A stretch of DNA of 64,000 bases, from the NCBI GenBank assembly GCA_900470285.1, contig UCAG01000003.1, forward strand, positions 372,001-436,000, written 5' to 3'. Both the position numbers and the translations under genes were made by a program. Below, in pieces: positions 63,805 through 64,000 of the stretch. Positions within the stretch are counted from its first letter, which is position 1; every line of letters begins with the position of its first letter. Under the pieces are notes generated by a model that saw only the letters and a list, made by a program, of their open reading frames with translations, searched no databases and had not been told where the DNA came from. The DNA comes from Hyphomicrobiales bacterium. GTDB lineage: Bacteria > Pseudomonadota > Alphaproteobacteria > Rhizobiales > Rhizobiaceae.

Positions 63805-64000
63805 TTACTCTTCGGGTGTGCAGGCTTTAAAGCGAAACACTTCCCAGTTCAGCGGTTCGGCCGGTTTGGCCGTTCCAAAATCATAACTGTCCAGCATACT
63901 GACGAAATCCGGCAGGAGGATCGCTGCGGCAGCCGGTTCATCATTGCGGGGCAGAAACTCTGCATCTGCACCATCTTTAAGCGCATATACTACGCCCTGC
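63805..64000 (-). CDS. Unidentified protein, C-terminal 64 residues only
   Basis: The frame is open from the right edge to TAA at 63805-63807. The visible product reads QGVVYALKDGADAEFL and ends ...LNWEVFRFKACTPEE. It is Ala/Pro/Asp-rich with normal codon use, which supports a real gene. I do not recognise the family. It is 72 bp upstream of lpdA on the same strand and could belong to the sucAB-lpdA operon. Confidence 0.65.
   Translation of the reverse strand, partial: QGVVYALKDGADAEFLPRNDEPAAAAILLPDFVSMLDSYDFGTAKPAEPLNWEVFRFKACTPEE

Noticed and set aside
1-64000. Search for CRISPR arrays, prophage genes, transposases, toxin-antitoxin pairs or defence systems
   Set aside because: No regularly spaced direct repeats, integrase-type mobile genes (XerD is the housekeeping recombinase), transposases or known defence domains were seen.

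Overview
The window is ordinary, densely coded chromosome from an alphaproteobacterium of the order Rhizobiales (Hyphomicrobiales). The gene order is close to that of the Brucella/Ochrobactrum/Bartonella/Agrobacterium group: the bvrRS (chvI/chvG) locus with hprK, EIIA-Man and HPr and a divergent pckA; hisB-hisH-hisA-hisF-hisE-coaA; hslV-hslU; and the origin region from ppsR-hemE through rho, mnmE, mnmG, rsmG, parA and parB to holA. Base composition looks near 50% G+C by eye, lower than in Brucella and higher than in Bartonella. A Brucellaceae relative such as Pseudochrobactrum or Paenochrobactrum would fit, but that is inference. I see no prophage, insertion sequence, CRISPR array, rRNA or resistance island.

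Layout. 1-9.1 kb (minus strand): divL, a TsaE-sugar kinase fusion, a MurU-like nucleotidyltransferase, addB and the 5' part of addA. 9.3-15.1 kb (minus): ahcY, the incomplete regulatory PTS (HPr, EIIA-Man, HprK) and the ChvG/ChvI two-component system. 15.4-18.3 kb (plus): pckA, arfB and a BON-LysM protein. 18.3-23.2 kb (minus): coaA and the histidine cluster with a DUF2628 gene inside it. 23.5-27.2 kb (plus): hslV, a DUF2585 membrane protein, hslU and a DUF1402 periplasmic protein. 27.4-30.5 kb (minus): an Xre regulator, an Smr protein, MltA and a Tim44-like protein. 31-36.1 kb: fxsA and secB (plus), then dnaQ, coaE, aroE, maf and ppsR (minus). 36.1-36.5 kb: the probable chromosomal origin. 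36.5-47.6 kb: hemE, hemJ, rho, a YyaL-type thioredoxin protein, mnmE, mnmG, rsmG, parA and parB, with parS sites. 47.7-55.4 kb (minus): holA, a three-gene ABC importer, a HAD phosphatase, an FAD oxidoreductase, tRNA-Arg(CCU) and an M20 amidohydrolase. 55.8-58.1 kb (plus): a D,D-carboxypeptidase and a CobW GTPase. 58.2-64 kb (minus): tusA, an L,D-transpeptidase, accA, xerD, a small membrane protein, lpdA and the end of an unidentified gene.

The clearest theme is cell-cycle and chromosome biology. The window holds a DnaA-box and GANTC-rich origin candidate next to hemE, ParA/ParB with several parS palindromes 7-18 kb away, DivL (a CtrA-pathway pseudo-kinase with Tyr in place of the phosphoacceptor His), XerD, HolA and DnaQ. 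A second theme is the cell envelope: a possible amino-sugar salvage pair, MltA, a D,D-carboxypeptidase, an L,D-transpeptidase and ChvG/ChvI.

The least expected structure is non-coding. A family of short dispersed palindromic elements sits between genes, and its terminal TAGAGC/TAAAGC motif supplies the stop codon of at least four genes. Two other genes (EIIA-Man and chvI) have small palindromes at the stop codon that are repeated in tandem just downstream. I found no convincing new multi-gene system.
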